Shown: positions 60,573 to 64,000 of the stretch, piece after piece
Position numbering within the stretch: the stretch's first letter is position 1
Layout: the number at the start of each line of letters is the position of its first letter
DNA from: Geodermatophilus sabuli
Lineage (GTDB): Bacteria > Actinomycetota > Actinomycetes > Mycobacteriales > Geodermatophilaceae
Assembly (NCBI RefSeq): GCF_010686765.1
Contig: NZ_JAAGWF010000020.1
Span: forward strand, 101,894 to 165,893
DNA length: 64,000 nt
Direction of reading: 5' to 3'
Notes under the pieces: generated by a model
Told to the model about the DNA's origin: nothing
What the model saw: only the letters and a program-made list of their open reading frames with translations
Database searches by the model: none
Translations under genes and position numbers: made by a program

Positions 60573-61549
60573 CAGAAGCCCATCGCCCGGTCGACGGCAT
60601 CGAGCACCCGGTCGAGGTCGGGGAGGTACTCCTCCTCGAGCTTGGACGGCGGGTACGGGGTGTCGTAGCCGCCCACCCGGAGCACCGGTGCCTCCAGCGA
60701 GTGGAAGCAGGTCTCGCTGACCCGCGCGGCGATCTCCGCTCCGAGCCCGAGCGTCACCTGCGCCTCGTGGACGACGACGCAGCGACCGGTCCGGCGCACG
60801 CTCTCGAACACCGGGTCGAGATCGAGCGGGGACAGCGAACGCAGGTCGACCACCTCGATCGAACGCCCCTCGTCGGCGGCGGCCTGGGCCGCCTGCAGCG
60901 CCGTCTTCACCATCGGCCCGTAGGCGAGCAGCGTGACGTCGTCCCCGCCGCGGACGACGCGGGAGGCGAACAGCGGGCCGGGCGGAGCGCCGGTGTCGAC
61001 CTCCGCCTTCTCCCAGTACCGCCGCTTCGGCTCCAGGAAGACGATCGGGTCGGGGTGCGCGATGGCCTGCTGGATGCCCCAGTAGGCGTCCACCGGGTTG
61101 CTGACCGCGACGACCTTCAGGCCCGGCGTGTGCGCGAAGTAGGCCTCGGGGCTCTCGCTGTGGTGCTCCACCGCGCCGATGCCGCCACCGAAGGGGATGC
61201 GGATGACGATGGGCATCGCGAGCTTCCCCCGCGATCGGGCGTGGATCTTGGCCACCTGGGTGACGATCTGGTTGTAGGCCGGGAAGACGAAGCCGTCGAA
61301 CTGGATCTCGCAGACCGGCCGGTAGCCGCGCATCGCCAGGCCGACGGCGGTGCCCAGGATGCCGGCCTCGGCCAGCGGGGTGTCGACGACGCGGTCGTCG
61401 CCGAAGTCCTTCTGCAGGCCGTCGGTCACCCGGAAGACCCCGCCGAGGCGGCCGATGTCCTCCCCCATGAGCACGACCTTCGGGTCGTCCTCCATCGCCC
61501 GGCGCAGGCCGAGGTTGAGCGCCTTGCCGATGGTGAGCGTCTGCGTCAT
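60572..61549 (-). CDS. bkdB: 2-oxoacid dehydrogenase E1 beta
   Basis: A 325-residue subunit. MGEDIGRLGGVFRVTDGL, DTPLAEAGILGTAVGLAMRGYRPVCEIQF, VIRIPFGGGIGAVEHHSESPEAYFAHTPGL and LEPKRRYW are strongly conserved in branched-chain E1-beta. ATG at 61549 overlaps the stop of a 28-residue mini-ORF created by the tandem repeat just upstream. It forms a tetramer with E1-alpha using thiamine pyrophosphate. Confidence 0.95.
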   Translation of the reverse strand: MTQTLTIGKALNLGLRRAMEDDPKVVLMGEDIGRLGGVFRVTDGLQKDFGDDRVVDTPLAEAGILGTAVGLAMRGYRPVCEIQFDGFVFPAYNQIVTQVAKIHARSRGKLAMPIVIRIPFGGGIGAVEHHSESPEAYFAHTPGLKVVAVSNPVDAYWGIQQAIAHPDPIVFLEPKRRYWEKAEVDTGAPPGPLFASRVVRGGDDVTLLAYGPMVKTALQAAQAAADEGRSIEVVDLRSLSPLDLDPVFESVRRTGRCVVVHEAQVTLGLGAEIAARVSETCFHSLEAPVLRVGGYDTPYPPSKLEEEYLPDLDRVLDAVDRAMGF

Positions 61550-61632
61550 CGCTCGACTCCCCCCTCGTTCCGCTCCTCGGTCGCTGGCGCTCCCTGCGAT
61601 GCTCGCTCGGGCGTCGTCTCCGGGTGCGTCAT
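61546..61632 (-). CDS. Mini-ORF 2 within the tandem repeat
   Basis: Same 28-residue peptide as mini-ORF 1 with one silent change. Its stop overlaps the bkdB ATG (TGATG). Function as a peptide is doubtful; coupling is the visible feature. Confidence 0.3.
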   Translation of the reverse strand: MTHPETTPERASQGAPATEERNEGGVER

Positions 61633-61715
61633 CGCTCGACTCCGCCCTCGTTCCGCTCCTCGGTCGCTGGCGCTCCCTGCGATGCTCGCTCGGGCGTCGT
61701 CTCCGGGTGCGTCAT
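61629..61715 (-). CDS. Mini-ORF 1 within the tandem repeat
   Basis: A 28-residue frame (MTHPETTPERASQG to EGGVER). Its ATG overlaps the bkdA stop and its stop overlaps the next mini-ORF start, each as TGATG. The last residues GGVER match the bkdA C-terminus because the repeat copied it. Possibly translated only to carry ribosomes onward. Confidence 0.3.
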   Translation of the reverse strand: MTHPETTPERASQGAPATEERNEGGVER

Positions 61716-62854
61716 CGCTCGACTCCCCCCTCGAAGCTCGCCTGGTACGCCTCGAACTCGGCCCGCTGCCGGGCCAGGTGCGGGGTCTGCTCGGCGTAGA
61801 CGGAGTCGAACATCGCCGTCCCCGGTGGATCGGGCATCTCCACCGTGCCCCGGCGGATCCGCACGGCCAGCTCGTCGGCCTCGGCCTCGACCGCGTCGAA
61901 GAAGTCGTGGTCGGCGATGCCGCTGCGCGACAGGTACGCCTTGAGCCGCGCGATGGGGTCCCGCAGCTTCCACTCCTCGAGCTCGCTGGCCAGCCGGTAG
62001 CGGGTCGGGTCGTCGGAGGTGGTGTGCGCGCCCATCCGGTAGGTGAACGCCTCGATGAAGGTGGGGCCCTGCCCGTCGTGGGCGGCGGCGAGCGCCGCCC
62101 GGGTCACCGCGAGGACGGCCAGGACGTCGTTGCCGTCGACGCGGACGCCGGGGAACCCGAACCCGGCGGCCCGCTGGTACAGCGGCACCCGCGACTGGCG
62201 CTCCAGGGGCACGCTGATCGCGTACTGGTTGTTCTGGCAGAAGAAGACGACGGGGGCGCTGAAGCTGGCCGCCCAGATCATCGCCTCGTTGACCTCGCCC
62301 TGGCTGGTGGCACCGTCACCGAGGAAGGCCAGGGCAGCGCTCTCCGCGCCGTCGCGCTGCAGGCCCATCGCGTAGCCGGTGGCGTGCAGGGTCTGCGCCC
62401 CGATGACGACGGTGTAGAGGTTGAAGTGGGTGGCGACCGGGTCCCAGCCACCGTTGTCGACGCCGCGGAACAGGCTGATGACGTGCAGGGGGTCGACCCC
62501 GCGGGTCCAGGCGACGCCGTGCTCCCGGTAGGTGGGGAAGGCCATGTCGTCCGGCGCCATCGCACGGCCGGCACCGATCTGCGCCGCCTCCTGTCCGAGC
62601 AGCGAGGCCCAGATGCCGAGCTCACCCTGCCGCTGCAGCGCGGTGGCCTCGACGTCCCACCGGCGGACCAGGGCCAGGTCGCGGTAGAGGTCGCGCAGCT
62701 CCTCGGGCGAGACGTCGACGGAGTACTCCGGGTGCTCGACGCGCTCGCCTTCGGGGGTCAGCAGCTGGACGAGGTCGGGCTGGTGCGGCAGATGGGGCGC
62801 CTCGGCCCCCGGGACGGGGTCGACCACCTCGGTGGCCACGCTGGACACGCTCAC
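61712..62854 (-). CDS. bkdA: 2-oxoacid dehydrogenase E1 alpha
   Basis: A 380-residue TPP-dependent decarboxylase subunit. The TPP motif is GDGATSQGEVNEAMIWAA to NN; other landmarks are LLGQEAAQIGAGRAM, FPTYREHGVAW, YRMGAHTTSDDPTRYR. GTG at 62854 follows GAGGAG. First gene of the bkdA-bkdB-bkdC-AGE operon, divergent from lrp. Branched-chain rather than pyruvate specificity is inferred from the Lrp neighbour and sequence type. Confidence 0.94.
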   Translation of the reverse strand: MSVSSVATEVVDPVPGAEAPHLPHQPDLVQLLTPEGERVEHPEYSVDVSPEELRDLYRDLALVRRWDVEATALQRQGELGIWASLLGQEAAQIGAGRAMAPDDMAFPTYREHGVAWTRGVDPLHVISLFRGVDNGGWDPVATHFNLYTVVIGAQTLHATGYAMGLQRDGAESAALAFLGDGATSQGEVNEAMIWAASFSAPVVFFCQNNQYAISVPLERQSRVPLYQRAAGFGFPGVRVDGNDVLAVLAVTRAALAAAHDGQGPTFIEAFTYRMGAHTTSDDPTRYRLASELEEWKLRDPIARLKAYLSRSGIADHDFFDAVEAEADELAVRIRRGTVEMPDPPGTAMFDSVYAEQTPHLARQRAEFEAYQASFEGGVER

Positions 62855-62993
62855 GGCAACTCCTCGCCATCGGCCGCAGGGACGGGGTCGCCGGCGCTGC
62901 GGTGCTGGACGTCTCGCGGCACCGGGGTGTGGCGCCACTCACACATCGTGGCACGACCGGGCCCGCAGTGGAGCAGACACTGTGACTGCGATC

Positions 62994-63022
62994 TGCGCAA
63001 GGTCCCCTGATCGGGTTGCGCA
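62994..63022. promoter_or_regulatory. Inverted repeat in bkdA-lrp intergenic region
   Basis: TGCGCAA-N15-TTGCGCA, perfect 7-bp arms, midway in the 212-bp gap between divergent bkdA and lrp. A likely Lrp-family operator controlling both. Confidence 0.65.
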
Positions 63023-63066
63023 CGATGACCGGTACTAGGACGTCCTCGCATGTCAGACTGAGCAAC

Positions 63067-63540
63067 GTGCCGGCCCTCGACGCCACCGACGCCCGCCTGC
63101 TTCAGGCGCTGACCCAGGACCCGCGGGCCAGCGTGATGGCGCTGTCGCAGAAGCTCGGACTGGCCCGGAACACCGTGCAGGCCCGGCTGGCGCGACTGGA
63201 GGGCAACGGCGCGCTCGCCCCCTTCGACGCCCGGCTGCGCCCCGAGGCGCTGGGCTACCGGTTGGGCGCCTACGTCACCGTCCAGGTGGTGCAGCGCAGC
63301 CTCGTGGACGTCGGCGAGGCACTCGCGGACATCCCGGAGGTGGTCGAGGTGACCGCGCTGTCCGGCGTGGCCGACCTGCTGGTGCGGGTGGTGGCCATCG
63401 ACGCCGACGACCTGTGGCGGATCACCGAGCAGGTGCTGAGCATCCCGGGCGTGCAGCGGACCGACACCGCCCTGGCGCTGCGCCGCCTCGTCGAGCACCG
63501 GGTCGCACCCCTGCTGGACCGCGCCGCCGGCACCGACTGA
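63067..63540 (+). CDS. Lrp/AsnC-family regulator
   Basis: A 157-residue regulator. HTH: LDATDARLLQALTQDPRASVMALSQKLGLARNTVQARLARLEGNG; ligand-binding RAM domain follows (VTVQVVQRSLVDVGEALADIPEVVEVTALSGVADLLVRVVA). GTG at 63067 gives the normal start. Divergent from bkdABC, so probably a BkdR-type regulator responding to branched-chain amino acids. Confidence 0.92.
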   Translation: MPALDATDARLLQALTQDPRASVMALSQKLGLARNTVQARLARLEGNGALAPFDARLRPEALGYRLGAYVTVQVVQRSLVDVGEALADIPEVVEVTALSGVADLLVRVVAIDADDLWRITEQVLSIPGVQRTDTALALRRLVEHRVAPLLDRAAGTD

Positions 63541-63641
63541 CCCTGCCCAGCACGCTGCGGGAGCGCCGGTGAGGGCTCCCGTGGATCTGTGGACAGCCCT
63601 GTGAGCTGGGGATTCACCACTTGAATGCGCCTCGGTTCCGG

Positions 63642-63663
63642 TAGGCTTCGAACAGGTGATCGA
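63642..63663 (+). promoter_or_regulatory. Probable LexA/SOS box and -10 before DUF222 gene
   Basis: TCGAAC-AGGT-GATCGA (63648-63663) matches the actinobacterial SOS box TCGAAC-N4-GTTCGA at 11 of 12 positions. TAGGCT (63642-63647) just before it may be the -10, with TTGAAT at 63621 as -35 (15-bp spacing). Confidence 0.65.
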
Positions 63664-63679
63664 GCCGGTGGGAGGTGTC

Positions 63680-64000
63680 GTGGACGAGCTGCACGCGGCG
63701 CTGGACGCCCTGGCCGGTCACGATCTGCACGACCTGTCCGACGGCGCCCTGCTGGAGCGGACCGCGGCCCTGGTCGCGGTGCGCAACCGGCTCGACGCCG
63801 AACTGACCCGCACCGTCCGGGCCGCCGACACCCGGCAGGCCGCCGAGCACGACGGGCTGAAGACGATGCAGTCCTGGCTGCGCGGGCACGCCCGACTCTC
63901 CACCGCCGAGGCCGGCCGGATCGTCCGCGCCGGGCGCGCGCTGGAGCACCTGCCCGCGGTGGCGGCCGCCTTCGCCGCCGGCACCATCACCGCCGAGCAG
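63680..64000 (+). CDS. DUF222/13E12-repeat protein (HNH endonuclease family), N-terminal part
   Basis: Runs off the right edge; 107 codons visible. LHAALDALAGHDLHDLSDGALLERTAALVAVRNRLDAELTRTVRAAD and KTMQSWLRGHARLS are the DUF222 signature of the mycobacterial 13E12 family; the HNH nuclease domain is expected beyond the edge. GTG at 63680 has GGGAGG four bases upstream; GTG at 63656 lies inside the SOS box and is less likely. These genes are multicopy in Actinobacteria. Confidence 0.88.
   Translation, partial: MDELHAALDALAGHDLHDLSDGALLERTAALVAVRNRLDAELTRTVRAADTRQAAEHDGLKTMQSWLRGHARLSTAEAGRIVRAGRALEHLPAVAAAFAAGTITAEQ

Larger units (their letters stand above)
61542..61733. repeat. 83-bp tandem repeat between E1-beta and E1-alpha genes
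   Basis: Copies begin at 61542 and 61625 and a 26-bp partial third at 61708, so the period is exactly 83 bp. Only one base differs between full copies (C/G near 61560 and 61643). The unit contains GTTCCGCTCCTCGGTCGCTGG, a type of sequence I recall as a dispersed intergenic element in related genomes. It includes the start of bkdB and the end of bkdA. Confidence 0.95.

Noticed and set aside
61542..61733. CRISPR-like array
   Set aside because: Only two full copies with no distinct spacers; it is a head-to-tail tandem repeat.

Overview
The window is GC-rich, densely coded DNA with many GTG starts and 1-4 bp stop/start overlaps. It comes from an actinobacterium, most likely Geodermatophilaceae or a close relative (Blastococcus/Geodermatophilus/Modestobacter type). 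This placement rests on gene content: HspR-type chaperone control, DevS/DevR-type kinase and regulator, an EtfD-like membrane reductase, DUF5313 and DUF3140 proteins, and a DUF222/13E12 gene at the right edge. It looks like ordinary chromosome with no prophage, insertion sequence, CRISPR array or rRNA; there is one tRNA-Gly(CCC). Genes were called from reading-frame content, family motifs and ribosome binding sites, without any database search.

Layout. 1-4.9 kb: the N-terminus of a molybdopterin oxidoreductase, a Pro-rich membrane protein, clpB, and a divergent ohrR-like/osmC pair. 5-12 kb: MDR exporter with its MarR regulator, then the dnaK-grpE-dnaJ-hspR operon, which runs on into a second marR. 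12.3-17.4 kb: EtfD-like Fe-S reductase and two tandem CynX-type MFS paralogues. 17.4-26.1 kb: dcd, a large hybrid histidine kinase with an RsbW-like tail, a short UvrA-like ATPase, AraC/VOC, and an ECF42-type sigma factor with its DGPF partner. 26.2-31.4 kb: tRNA-Gly, DUF5313, an OhrR-like MarR, a PrmC-like methyltransferase, a Usp protein and a DevS/DevR-like pair. 31.5-38.2 kb: type III polyketide synthase with methyltransferase, ribokinase, F420 oxidoreductase, TetR and several tiny disordered proteins. 38.3-44.5 kb: acyl-CoA dehydrogenase and an ABC exporter with a DesKR-type two-component system. 44.5-50.7 kb: MHS transporter, 3-hydroxybutyrate dehydrogenase, phosphatase, diguanylate cyclase and DUF4396. 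51-57.3 kb: a complete fructose PTS (ptsI, fruR, fruK, fruA, ptsH). 57.3-63.5 kb: SRPBCC protein, AGE-type epimerase, a branched-chain 2-oxoacid dehydrogenase operon and a divergent Lrp regulator. The right end is a truncated DUF222 gene.

Themes. Heat/thiol stress: clpB and dnaK both carry GGAAC-N18-GTT (SigR/SigH-like) promoters together with HspR (HAIR) inverted repeats. Fatty-acid electron flow: the etfD-like gene and the distant acyl-CoA dehydrogenase share a TTACC-N4-GGTAA type operator. Redox sensing: the DevS-like kinase keeps the heme-ligand positions, and the nearby usp gene carries a DosR-like box. The most unusual local structure is an 83-bp tandem repeat between the E1-alpha and E1-beta genes. 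It creates two 28-codon mini-ORFs linked stop-to-start (TGATG) from one subunit gene to the next.
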